A stretch of DNA of 40,519 bases from a virus: the IMG/VR virus record IMGVR_UViG_3300043772_000414, positions 1-40,519 of that record. One strand, 5' to 3'. Shown in pieces: positions 32,226 to 39,622 of the stretch (within the stretch, counting starts at the first letter, position 1; each line of letters opens with the position of its first letter). The notes under the pieces were generated by a model that was not told the origin of the DNA, did no database searches, and saw only the letters and a program-made list of their open reading frames with translations. The translations under genes and the position numbers were made by a program.

Positions 32226-32514
32226 GCGCCTAGACTTTCTTCCGCCAGTTCCCGCCAGTTCCCATAGGGGTCGGGAAAAAAGTCGACAGCGAAATCAGTC
32301 AATGAAAACAACTATATATAATAAGAATTAATATATTAGATCCTATTCTTTCCTTTCTTTCCCTAGCCTCTCCTTGTGTTGCTTTTCTGTCACACCCCTC
32401 TTCCCCCCTTGCTGTATCCTCTCTGGGGCGGGAATTATGGGAAAAAAGTCGTTTCGCTTTTGTCATCAACGGCTTGCGGCGCGTTCTTAAACGGGAATTA
32501 AATGGGAAGTTTCC
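32226..32514. other. AT-rich noncoding control region, candidate replication origin
   Basis: No credible gene lies here. From left to right: tandem CGCCAGTTCC (32243-32252, 32253-32262); a 13-base word GGGAAAAAAGTCG at 32273-32285 and again at 32439-32451; a strongly AT-rich block at about 32299-32345 in otherwise GC-rich DNA; a pyrimidine-rich tract (32341-32410); and CGGGAATTA followed by TGGGAA twice (32429-32443, 32492-32508), the last next to TTCCC 32511-32515. It lies beside the Prim-Pol/helicase gene, which fits an origin; late or early promoters may also lie here, but I see no clear one apart from that at 32198-32225. Confidence 0.5.
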
Positions 32515-34743
32515 CTAGTTTCCCGCCGCGAGCCTGTAGTGGTGGACCGGCCGGCCCGCCGACGACCGCTCGACCCGCATCTCGACCACCTCCTGGACGT
32601 TGACCAGGTCGTCGAGGATCTGCGCCCGGTCCCTGCCGGACAGGCCCCGCAGCTGCCGCGACAATTGTGACTTTGTCACCCAGTCGCCCGCAGCGCGGAG
32701 GATGTCGAGCACCTGGTTGACCGTCCGCTCGTGCCGGTTGTCGGCGAGGTGATCCGCTGCAAGGTGCGCGACGTACTCGCACGAGGCCCGCACGATGGCC
32801 TCGGCCAGATCGAGGTCGGCGTCCTCCATGATCGGCACCGCCGGGTTGCGCGCGATGGCCTGGATCATGGCGAGCTTCAACACCTGCTCGCGATAGCGCG
32901 TCCAGATCCCGCCGGTCCCGGTCTTCTGAGCCGCGCGCACGACGTCGTCCGCCCGGTCCCCGATGTCGTGGATGCGGTCGAGGACGCCCGCCCAGCGCAC
33001 CAGGATGGGCGAAGGGGGCGCGGAGGCCTTGCCCCCCACCCCGACGAGGTTCCCCTGCCCTGGCGCGATCGTAGCCCCAAACGCGGCCCACTGCGCCACG
33101 AGGCGCTCGGGCGGCTGGACGTCGGAGATGGACCGCGACGCCCGCGGCAGGTCGTCGACCGCCGGGATCACGAGGAACCGGTTGAGCTCGCCCGACGAGA
33201 TCGCCGACCGGGTCAGCCCCTCGCGGTAGGTCTCGAGCGCCGTCGTGGCGTAGATGCACAGATGCGGATGGTCGATCACGATCGGCTCGACGTCCCCGCT
33301 CGCGTAGTGCCCGCCGTGGAAGATCGACCCCGAGCTCGAGAACAGCTCGAGGAGCGCCTTGGCGATCGACCGCAGGTGCGCCGGCCCGTCCTCCTGCGTG
33401 ATGGCGCGCAGCAGCATGCCGAACTCGTCGAGGTGCAGCACCTGGCACGGCTGCCCGTGGAGGCCGCGCAGCAGGCCAGCGCCGGACACGATGCTGTCCC
33501 CGGCCAGCAGGTGATGCTGGCCCGCCGCGGCCAGCAGCTTCTTCACCGCCTTGCGCGAGTGATCCTTGCCCGAGCCGGTCCCGGCGATCCCGACGACGTA
33601 GAGGTTCGTGCGGGTGTCCCACTCGCTGGCATAGCGCCGGCCGAACACCGCGCCCAGCGCGGCGAAGACGTTGGCGAGCGCGAGCTCGGGCTGCGGCCGG
33701 ATGGCCGACCCGACGATCCACCGCACGGTCTCGCCGATCGGGCCGGGGAGCTCGAGCGGGTTGAACGGCAGCCGGCCAGGCGCGGCCGCGCCGCGCAGCC
33801 GGCGCGTCGGCGGGTTGACCCGCCGGCGCAGCTTGTCGAGGAACGCCGCCGCCGGGTGCGGCCCCGCCAGCAGGACCGGCCGCGAAGGCTCGGGCCGCCA
33901 GCCAGCCTGCATCGCGTGATGCCAGAGCGTGCCCATCGTGATCGCGCCGCCGTGCCGGAACCCCCGCCACTTGCGATGGCACTCGCCCGCCCGGTACTTC
34001 TGCCCGCCGGCCGACCACTGATCCCAGGTCGCGACCGGGTAGGCGCCGGCGTGCAGCGCCATGCCGACCTCGAGCCATGTCTGGTAGTCGCAGTCGGGGT
34101 GCAGGTAGCCGAGCATGTGCTCGACCTGGTCCTGGCTCAGGTCGTGCTCGGGCTCGACGTAGCGCTCGACCGGCGCCGTCGGCGGCGTGGCCTTCTTCGC
34201 CACGAGGCCCGCGAGCCAGGCCGGCGCCTCGGCGATCGGCGCGGCCGCGTCGGCGAACCGGTACTGCGCGCCGCTCGCGTGGACCGACGGCGCGGCGACG
34301 ATGTAGCCGCCGTCGCCCCGCACGTCGAGGCCGTCGCCCAGCTGGCGCACGCTGTTCTTGACCGGATCTTTCCAGAGAAAGAACAGGTGCTTTCCCTTTC
34401 CGGTGAAATGCACCAGCGTCTGCGGCAGCTGCCCGTGCTCGGCCTCGAGCGCCGCGAGGCTGGCCTCGCCGGCCGCGCCGTCAATGTCGAGCGCCCAGAA
34501 GCCGGACGCCTCGCCCGTCGCGATCGCCAGGTTGTGGCCCGGCCGGAACAGGAGATTGATCTGCCGCGGGTCGCGCGTCGCCGCCTTGAGCCCGTTGCTC
34601 GGCACCGGGTGCTTGCCGGGGTTGCCGCAGGTCGCGCTGCCGCAGGTGCAGCGCCCGGCCACGACGCCGTGGACAGGGAACACGGACCAGCCGCGCTCGT
34701 GCGCGTAGACCTGGGCGACGTTGCGGAGGTCGGGGAGGGTCAT
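32515..34743 (-). CDS. Bifunctional DNA primase/polymerase-helicase fusion (742 aa)
   Basis: The N-terminal about 185 residues form a Prim-Pol domain: GWSVFPV, the cysteine pattern CTCGSATCGNPGKHP (32-46), the metal pair WALDID (83-88), and GKGKHLFFLW (115-124). Residues about 200-285 resemble the PriCT-type linker (DCDYQTWLEVGMALHAG, then KWRGFRHGGAITMGTLW). From about 325 comes an ATPase with Walker A GTGSGKD (388-394), as in DUF3987-like helicases. It should prime and unwind DNA at replication start. The ATG at 34743 is in ATGA overlap with the upstream gene. It is the last gene of the early block and abuts the AT-rich candidate origin. Confidence 0.9.
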   Translation of the reverse strand: MTLPDLRNVAQVYAHERGWSVFPVHGVVAGRCTCGSATCGNPGKHPVPSNGLKAATRDPRQINLLFRPGHNLAIATGEASGFWALDIDGAAGEASLAALEAEHGQLPQTLVHFTGKGKHLFFLWKDPVKNSVRQLGDGLDVRGDGGYIVAAPSVHASGAQYRFADAAAPIAEAPAWLAGLVAKKATPPTAPVERYVEPEHDLSQDQVEHMLGYLHPDCDYQTWLEVGMALHAGAYPVATWDQWSAGGQKYRAGECHRKWRGFRHGGAITMGTLWHHAMQAGWRPEPSRPVLLAGPHPAAAFLDKLRRRVNPPTRRLRGAAAPGRLPFNPLELPGPIGETVRWIVGSAIRPQPELALANVFAALGAVFGRRYASEWDTRTNLYVVGIAGTGSGKDHSRKAVKKLLAAAGQHHLLAGDSIVSGAGLLRGLHGQPCQVLHLDEFGMLLRAITQEDGPAHLRSIAKALLELFSSSGSIFHGGHYASGDVEPIVIDHPHLCIYATTALETYREGLTRSAISSGELNRFLVIPAVDDLPRASRSISDVQPPERLVAQWAAFGATIAPGQGNLVGVGGKASAPPSPILVRWAGVLDRIHDIGDRADDVVRAAQKTGTGGIWTRYREQVLKLAMIQAIARNPAVPIMEDADLDLAEAIVRASCEYVAHLAADHLADNRHERTVNQVLDILRAAGDWVTKSQLSRQLRGLSGRDRAQILDDLVNVQEVVEMRVERSSAGRPVHHYRLAAGN

Positions 34744-35114
34744 GGCTTGGCCTCCAGCGCTGGCACAGGCAACAAGCGCCCGCTCCGCGCGCGCCATTTC
34801 CATTCCATGCCGACGACAGCCCGATATAGCTTGATTGAGTAGCCGCCGGGGTTCTCCTCGACGTGACAGCGGGCATCCTCCTTTACGTTGCCGTAAATGA
34901 ACCCTCCGCACTCTCCCAGCAGCCACTCCCGCACTACGCGGCAATGAGCGCAGGTCTTGTGGCGATGAATCGAACCCTCGTAAACGTACGCCTCGCGGTG
35001 ATACCGCTCCCCGGCATCAATCTCTCGCCCGCACTCACGGCATCGATGGGGCTTGCGCGCGACGACGTAGCGGTCGCCGACGACGGCGACAAAGCCGTCA
35101 TTGTCGTCGATCAT
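34740..35114 (-). CDS. Zinc-finger-like phage protein (124 aa)
   Basis: Contains CRECGREIDAGERYHREAYV and a second pair in HKTCAHCRVVREWLLGECGG, a four-cysteine zinc site of the type found in many small phage proteins that open with a C..C...I..G..Y pattern. The rest has no enzyme motif. The ATG at 35114 overlaps the stop of the coiled-coil gene (ATGA); an upstream GTG at 35120 is less likely. GC content here looks lower than in neighbours, hinting at a more recent arrival. Confidence 0.75.
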   Translation of the reverse strand: MIDDNDGFVAVVGDRYVVARKPHRCRECGREIDAGERYHREAYVYEGSIHRHKTCAHCRVVREWLLGECGGFIYGNVKEDARCHVEENPGGYSIKLYRAVVGMEWKWRARSGRLLPVPALEAKP

Positions 35115-35617
35115 GCACACGGCTTGGCCTCCAGCGCGGCGCGCAGCGCGTTTCTGTGCTGTCGGTTGCGATCAACGTAGTCGTCGCAATGGCTGCACCG
35201 ATGACCGGGGTCGTCGTCCCCCCCGTCGCATGTCAGGACATTGAGCGATTCGCGCGTCAGTCGCTCCAACGACTCCTCGCGGGCGCGGAGGCGCTCGTTT
35301 TCGGTGCGCAACTTGTCCGCCTTTGCGCGCGCGTCGGTGGCGTAGATGCTGGCAAGTTGACGGTGCTCGCGGAGGTGCTGGTTCTCCGAGCGCAGTTCCG
35401 CCATCGCGGCCTTATGAAGTCCAGCGGAAGGCCGATCCATTCCGACGCGGCGAAGATGGTTGTTTTCTACGCGGAGGCGCTCGATCTCGCTGAGGAGCCA
35501 TCCCCGGTCGTCGTGCGATTGCGGGCAGATCATCGACGGGCCGTTGCGCCACCGCTGATCGATTTCGTGCCTCGCACGGATCTCGGTCAGGATGTTCTTT
35601 TGGATCTCGTCGCTCAT
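35111..35617 (-). CDS. Coiled-coil protein with C-terminal zinc knuckle (168 aa)
   Basis: Two coiled-coil stretches (about 40-60, LLSEIERLRVENNHLRR; about 72-122, with AKADKLRTENERLRAREESL) are followed by CDGGDDDPGHRCSHCDDYVD, a likely CxxC-type metal site, and a helix. Function unknown. AGGAC lies just before the ATG. The gene is in a run of small accessory genes between the DUF6511 and Prim-Pol genes. Confidence 0.7.
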   Translation of the reverse strand: MSDEIQKNILTEIRARHEIDQRWRNGPSMICPQSHDDRGWLLSEIERLRVENNHLRRVGMDRPSAGLHKAAMAELRSENQHLREHRQLASIYATDARAKADKLRTENERLRAREESLERLTRESLNVLTCDGGDDDPGHRCSHCDDYVDRNRQHRNALRAALEAKPCA

Positions 35618-35620
35618 GTC

Positions 35621-35857
35621 CTAGCTCCCCTCAATCCGTGTTGCGCGCCACGCACCATTGCCGAGCGGCACGCGCCTGCGCGATGGGATCGAAACCTCCA
35701 TGTTCATCGACGACTGAACGTGCGCGTCGGGCCAGCGCTCGCTCGCGAACCATTTGCGACCAGGAGCGTCTCGATCGTTGAAGGCGTCCATAGCGTCCAG
35801 CAGCGCTTCCAATCCGCGCTGCCTGCAGCGCCTCATCGGCGGATCAGGGCGTGGCAT
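35621..35857 (-). CDS. Hypothetical protein (78 aa)
   Basis: MPRPDPPMRRCRQRGLEALL, then DAMDAFNDRDAPGRKWFASE and RWPDAHVQSSMNMEVSIPSR. A short helix then a mixed region; no family recognised. The ATG shares its A with the TGA of the DUF6511-like gene (TGATG), a strong sign of coupled translation. The following gene starts four bases after its stop. Confidence 0.6.
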   Translation of the reverse strand: MPRPDPPMRRCRQRGLEALLDAMDAFNDRDAPGRKWFASERWPDAHVQSSMNMEVSIPSRRRVPLGNGAWRATRIEGS

Positions 35858-36144
35858 CAGAACGGCGGCGCGTTCTGCATGCTCTCGGTGAACGCCGTCA
35901 CGGCGACCTCGATCAGCATGTCGAACTGCTCTCCGCTCAGCTGCGCGACGTCGGTCTGGCCGAGCTCGTCCAGGTACTGTCCGACCGCCACGCCGGCGGC
36001 CTTGATCGCGTCCTTCTCGTGGATCGTCGGGTCAATCATCTGTCCATTCTCCATGCATCTGTAGCTGCAGAACGTGCGCGGGTAGCGCCACTCGGGATCG
36101 GTCACGAACACCCGCGCGTCGCGCCCGCACCTCAGGCAGATCAC
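35857..36144 (-). CDS. DUF6511-like phage protein with N-terminal zinc knuckle (95 aa)
   Basis: The GTG at 36144 overlaps the DUF6378-like stop (GTGA) and gives the N terminus (M)ICLRCGRDARVFVTDPEW, then YPRTFCSYRCMENGQ: a CxxC...CxxxC metal site. It continues DPTIHEKDAIKAAGVAVGQY, LDELGQTDVAQLSGEQFDML and ends NAPPF. The whole pattern (C..CGRDA...FCS.RC, then P...Ek.Ai..A...ag.YLd.igkTDla.ls...w) is that of DUF6511. Role unknown. The distal open frame reading further upstream is noise; the GTG is preferred because the family has the cysteine-rich start. Confidence 0.75.
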   Translation of the reverse strand: MICLRCGRDARVFVTDPEWRYPRTFCSYRCMENGQMIDPTIHEKDAIKAAGVAVGQYLDELGQTDVAQLSGEQFDMLIEVAVTAFTESMQNAPPF

Positions 36145-36470
36145 TTGCGCCAGGCGTGCCAGTGCTCCGCGATCTCGCCGGCGACCGCGGCATAGCCGGC
36201 GGCGTCGACGTAGTTGTCGAGGTTGTGCTCGCCGCCCGAGACCGTGCGCGCGACCTTCAAAAGGAGCATCATCGTCGCGACGTCGAGCGAGCCGAAGATC
36301 GCGCCAGGCACGTCGACGCCTCTGCGCTGCAGCTGCAGGCGCATGTAGGCATTCCACAGCGCCGCGATGCAGGCGTGGTTCTCCATCGTGTCGCCGTGCG
36401 TGCGCGCGCGGTCGCCGTCCACCAGCTGCCGCGCCGTCTCGAGGATCTCGCCTGCCTTGGTAATAACCAT
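36141..36470 (-). CDS. DUF6378-like phage protein (109 aa)
   Basis: Carries the family blocks RARTHGDTMENHACIAALWNA, here at about 21-41, and DVATMMLLLKVARTVSGGEH, then NLDNYVDAAGYAAVAGEIAE. All-helical and compact. Such proteins are widespread in temperate phage early regions, function not established; the fold resembles all-alpha nucleotide-handling proteins, a speculation. CGGAG lies 7 bases before the ATG and a TTGTGGTTATGTCA site (36483-36496) overlaps the leader. Confidence 0.8.
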   Translation of the reverse strand: MVITKAGEILETARQLVDGDRARTHGDTMENHACIAALWNAYMRLQLQRRGVDVPGAIFGSLDVATMMLLLKVARTVSGGEHNLDNYVDAAGYAAVAGEIAEHWHAWRK

Positions 36471-36493
36471 CGTCGTTCTCCGTTGTGGTTATG

Positions 36494-36895
36494 TCACGAG
36501 TATGCCGACGGGTTCACCGTCGGCGGCCTTGATGGTGCGCGCCCGCGGGCCGGCGCCTCTGCCTGGTCCTCGAAGCGCTTGTCCCCCATGAGCCGCGCCC
36601 ACGAGGCCTCGGGGTCGCCGAGCTTCCGGTGCTGGCGCACATGGGATCGGAACTCGACGCCCATGACCGCGCGGAAGCGATAGATCGTCGAGCCATAGAC
36701 GCCCGCGCGCTCGACCGTCCCGACCTGCTCGAGCATCCCGTAGCGCTCGAGCCAGCGGATCGAATTGCCCAGCGAGCGCACAGTCTGGCGCGGCGCGAAG
36801 ACGGCGACGTCGCGCACGTCGAACTCGCGGCCGTGCTCGACCGCCCAGGCATGGATCCGCCGCATGATCTGCGTGCCGCGCTGCCTACCAGTCAT
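36494..36895 (-). CDS. Probable winged-helix protein (133 aa)
   Basis: A helical N terminus (RRIHAWAVEHGREFDVRDVA) is followed by VRSLGNSIRWLERYGMLEQV and a hairpin-like GVYGSTIYRFRAV: the order helix, recognition helix, wing suits a winged-helix DNA-binding domain at about 10-75. The C terminus is basic and proline-rich. It overlaps the helicase stop by 11 bases. Possible roles are transcription control or a partner of the helicase. No family named. Confidence 0.6.
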   Translation of the reverse strand: MTGRQRGTQIMRRIHAWAVEHGREFDVRDVAVFAPRQTVRSLGNSIRWLERYGMLEQVGTVERAGVYGSTIYRFRAVMGVEFRSHVRQHRKLGDPEASWARLMGDKRFEDQAEAPARGRAPSRPPTVNPSAYS

Positions 36896-38468
36896 AGCGC
36901 ACGATCTCGGTGTATTTGCCGGCGGGGCGCACCGCGATCCGGCGCGGCGTCGGCAGGCTGTCGGCCACGAGCAGCGCCTCGGCGACGGTCGTCGGCACGG
37001 GCTGGCCCGGCGCGCGCTTCTGCCACCAGCTGACCGCCTTCTGCCGCGCGTAGCCCGTGTGCTCGACGCAGATCCACTCGCGGTGCGGGACCATGCCGCA
37101 CCGGTACTCGACGCGCATGGACGGCGTGCCGCCGCCCATCTTCGCGTGCAGCGCGTAGCTGACCTCGCTCACGTCGCACCAAGTGTCGCGGATCTGCGTC
37201 GACAGCACCGCGTCCGTCGCGGCCTCATGCGCGAGCTTGGGCTTGGGAGCGGGGAACTCGTGGCCGCAGTTCGGGCAGACGCGCGTCGCCGTCGCCACGA
37301 TCGTCGAGCACTCGGGGACCGGGCACACCTTGACCGGCGCCTCGCCATCGCCGCCCTCGCCCGGCGCCGACACCTTGATGCGGTCGATCGGCCCGTGGCG
37401 CCGGCAGTTGCCCGCGAAGTCGAGCAGCAGGCAGTCGTCCTTCCCGCTCGCGAGCCGCGTGCCGCGGCCGACCATCTGAACCCACAGGCCGGCAGACTTG
37501 GTCGGCCGCAGCGCCGCGATCAGGTCGACGCCTGGCGCGTCGAACCCGGTCGTGAGCACGCTCATGTTGGTGATCGCGCGCAAGGCTCCCGACTTGAACG
37601 CGCCCAAAATCCGGTCGCGCTCGGGGCCGGGCGTCTCGCCGGTCACCGCCTCGCAGCTGATGCCGCGCTCGCGGATCGCATCGCGGACGTTCCATGCGTG
37701 CCGCACGCCGGCGCAGAACACCAGCCACGAGCCGCGGTCCTGGCCGTGCGCGACGATCTCCTCGACCGCCGCGCGCGTGATCTCGTCGACGTCGACCGCT
37801 GCCTCCAGCTGCTTCTGGATGAACTCGCCGCCGTAGGTGCCGACCTTCGACACGTCGAGCTTGGTGCGCGGCTCCTTCGGCCTCACCTCGGTCAGGTATC
37901 CCTGCTGGATGGCCTCGAGGATCGACATCTCGTAGGCGATCGAATCGAACATCCGGCCCTCGCCCTGGTGCAGCATGCCGCTGTCGAGCCGGTAGGGCGT
38001 CGCGGTGAAGCCGATGATCTTGAGCGCCGGGTTGATCTGGCGCATGTCGGCGAGGAACTTGCCGTACATGGTGCCGGCGTCACGCGGGATCAGGTGCGCC
38101 TCGTCGACGATGATCAGGTCGCAGCGCTGCACTGTGTAGGCACGCCGCCAGATGGACTGGATCCCGGCGCAGGTGATCGCCTGCCCGACGTCCTTCCGCC
38201 CGAGCCCCGCCGAGTAGATCCCCGCCGGCGCGTCCGGCCAGTGCCGGACCAGAGCCGCGTAGTTCTGGGCTATGAGCTCGCGCACATGCGTGAGCATCAT
38301 CACCCGGCTGTCGGCCCAGGCCTCGAACACGCCGCGGATGAACTCCGCGATCACCACCGACTTGCCAGTTCCCGTCGGCAGCACGATCAACGGGTTGCCG
38401 GTCTCGCGCATGAAGTAGTCGTAGAGCGCGTCGATCGAGGCGCGCTGGTAGGGGCGCAGGTCGATCAT
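36885..38468 (-). CDS. SF2 DEAH-type helicase with zinc ribbon (527 aa)
   Basis: ATP-dependent helicase or translocase. Motif Q-like RPYQRASIDAL (5-15), Walker A PTGTGKS (31-37), DEAH (122-125), TATP (155-158), VLTTGFD (304-310) and motif VI QMVGRGTR (331-338). After the two RecA-like domains comes a zinc ribbon (C382, C387, C398, C401) and a C-terminal domain of about 110 residues. It acts in recombination or replication with the adjacent PD-(D/E)XK nuclease, whose stop overlaps its ATG (ATGA). Similar phage proteins accompany RecB-like nucleases. Confidence 0.95.
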   Translation of the reverse strand: MIDLRPYQRASIDALYDYFMRETGNPLIVLPTGTGKSVVIAEFIRGVFEAWADSRVMMLTHVRELIAQNYAALVRHWPDAPAGIYSAGLGRKDVGQAITCAGIQSIWRRAYTVQRCDLIIVDEAHLIPRDAGTMYGKFLADMRQINPALKIIGFTATPYRLDSGMLHQGEGRMFDSIAYEMSILEAIQQGYLTEVRPKEPRTKLDVSKVGTYGGEFIQKQLEAAVDVDEITRAAVEEIVAHGQDRGSWLVFCAGVRHAWNVRDAIRERGISCEAVTGETPGPERDRILGAFKSGALRAITNMSVLTTGFDAPGVDLIAALRPTKSAGLWVQMVGRGTRLASGKDDCLLLDFAGNCRRHGPIDRIKVSAPGEGGDGEAPVKVCPVPECSTIVATATRVCPNCGHEFPAPKPKLAHEAATDAVLSTQIRDTWCDVSEVSYALHAKMGGGTPSMRVEYRCGMVPHREWICVEHTGYARQKAVSWWQKRAPGQPVPTTVAEALLVADSLPTPRRIAVRPAGKYTEIVRYDW

Positions 38469-39367
38469 CGCCCGTCGTCCTCCCAGCCGTCATAGATCAC
38501 GGTGTCTCCGCGCACGTCGACCTGCTCGCGCGGCACCAGCCCTGGGATGTAACGATGGCAGGGCAGCGCCTCGCGGCCGGTGCCCATGTCGTGGCCCAGC
38601 GCGCACGCCCAGGCGCCGCCGTCGACCGGCGTCGAGTGCATGCAGGTCCGGCAGTTGCGCTCGGGCAGGTCGGCGCCGTGGCACAGGTTGCGGTAGTCGC
38701 ACCAGCGGCACAGGTAGAAGGCCGGATCCTCCGACATGCGCGGCGGCGGGCCGTCCGCGCGCACGATCCGCCGGGCCTTCTCCACCAGCCGGATTGCCTC
38801 GCCCGCGTCGTAGTGGACGCGCTCGCAATGCAGGTCGTCGTCGTCCTTGTTCACGGCGATGTAGAGAGCGCGCGTCAGCGACGCGAGGTGCATGTAGACC
38901 TGCATCTGCGCGTAGTGCTCGGGCTTGCTGCCCTGCACGCCCTTCTTCTGCAGGTCCGCGAAGGACTTCGCCGAGTGCGTCTTGAACTCAAGCAGGTGCC
39001 AGGTCGCCGGCGCCTCGGGCACGCCCAGCCCGACGCCGTCCATCGACCCGCCGAAATGCCCCTCGGCATCGCGCACGGTCCACTGCCGCCCGCTGTCGGG
39101 ATCGACGTCCATGACCGTCATGCCGATCCGCCGAAGGTCGGCGACGATGCGCGGCTCCTCGAGGTGTCCGCGCGAGAACAGCCGCAGCAGCCGCCCGTCA
39201 TGGCGAACCGTCAGCGCCCAGCGGAAGCTGTACCAGAGCTGCCGCTCGCACTGCCGGCCGATCACCGACGCGCCCAGGTGGGCGCGCCGGCTGTCTTCCT
39301 GACGCTCCGCGATCGCGCGGAAGATCAGGCTGCGCGTGTCGTTCACGCGCGGCGGGATGGGTGCCAT
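38465..39367 (-). CDS. PD-(D/E)XK exonuclease, Cas4/AddB-like, with two cysteine clusters (300 aa)
   Basis: RecB-type nuclease core with the D110 (GSMDGVG) and E127-x-K129 (LLEFKTH) catalytic residues and QMQVYMH helix (154-160). C40 (QCERQLWY) together with C220, C223 and C229 (YLCRWCDYRNLC) makes the four-cysteine set that holds an Fe-S cluster in Cas4 and AddB. A second set, C239, C242, C255, C270, could bind zinc. It probably resects DNA ends for recombination. ATG 39367 has GGGAG about 6 bases upstream; further upstream in-frame codons are noise. Confidence 0.9.
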   Translation of the reverse strand: MAPIPPRVNDTRSLIFRAIAERQEDSRRAHLGASVIGRQCERQLWYSFRWALTVRHDGRLLRLFSRGHLEEPRIVADLRRIGMTVMDVDPDSGRQWTVRDAEGHFGGSMDGVGLGVPEAPATWHLLEFKTHSAKSFADLQKKGVQGSKPEHYAQMQVYMHLASLTRALYIAVNKDDDDLHCERVHYDAGEAIRLVEKARRIVRADGPPPRMSEDPAFYLCRWCDYRNLCHGADLPERNCRTCMHSTPVDGGAWACALGHDMGTGREALPCHRYIPGLVPREQVDVRGDTVIYDGWEDDGR

Positions 39368-39459
39368 GTCTCTCCCCTCGCGAGCGCCTTGAGGATGGCG
39401 CGCGTGGCCGACCACCATAGTGGATCATCCCACGCGCGCTCGGGTTGCGTCTTTGTCAT
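39343..39459 (-). CDS. Small hypothetical protein (38 aa)
   Basis: Reads MTKTQPERAWDDPLWWSATR, then AILKALARGETWHPSRRA. ATG 39459 has GGAG six bases upstream, placed at the end of the pentamer array, and starts one base after the array frame's stop (TGA-G-ATG). It overlaps the nuclease gene by 25 bases in another frame. Size and junctions support it moderately. Confidence 0.5.
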   Translation of the reverse strand: MTKTQPERAWDDPLWWSATRAILKALARGETWHPSRRA

Positions 39460-39460
39460 C

Positions 39461-39622
39461 TCAGTCTCCATGCCTCGCCGTGCCTGGCCGTGCCCAGCAA
39501 TGCCCAGCCTTGCCAGGCCACGCCCTGCCGCGCCTTGCAGCGCCCTGCCTCGCCACTCCTTGCCATGCTCGGCCACGCCTTGCCCCGCCAAGCCAAGCCG
39601 GACAGTGCCGTGCAGTCTGCAT
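39461..39622 (-). CDS. Pentamer-array reading frame (53 aa), Arg/Gly/Ala/Trp-rich
   Basis: The ATG at 39622 follows directly on the TGA of the upstream gene, and the frame ends TGA 39461-39463 one base before the next ATG. Its sequence starts MQTARHCPAWLGGARRGRAW and continues as five-residue blocks such as VARQG, AARRG, KAGHC, WARPG and TARHG. The period comes from the GGCNN DNA array and not from amino-acid selection alone. Because 5 and 3 are coprime, other frames through the array are open too, so translation is not proved by openness; the exact fit between neighbours is the argument. There is no Shine-Dalgarno, so it would need reinitiation. Confidence 0.4.
   Translation of the reverse strand: MQTARHCPAWLGGARRGRAWQGVARQGAARRGRAWPGKAGHCWARPGTARHGD
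39470..39614 (-). repeat. GGCNN pentamer array, 29 units
   Basis: Read on the transcribed strand, 145 bases divide into 29 five-base units with no phase slip; 23 have the exact form GGCNN and six carry one or two changes (for example TGCTG, TGCAA, GGAGT, AGCAT, TGTCC, TGCAC). The two N positions vary freely. It lies between two early genes. The RNA would have GG pairs every five bases with three-base spacers. Confidence 0.95.

Noticed and set aside
32294-32322. Plus-strand promoter with TATAAT at 32317-32322
   Set aside because: No acceptable -35 box 15-19 bases upstream, and it would transcribe antisense into the primase gene; more likely part of the AT-rich block.
39470-39614. CRISPR array
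   Set aside because: Units are 5 bases with no repeat/spacer alternation of 20-40 bases, and no cas genes are present.
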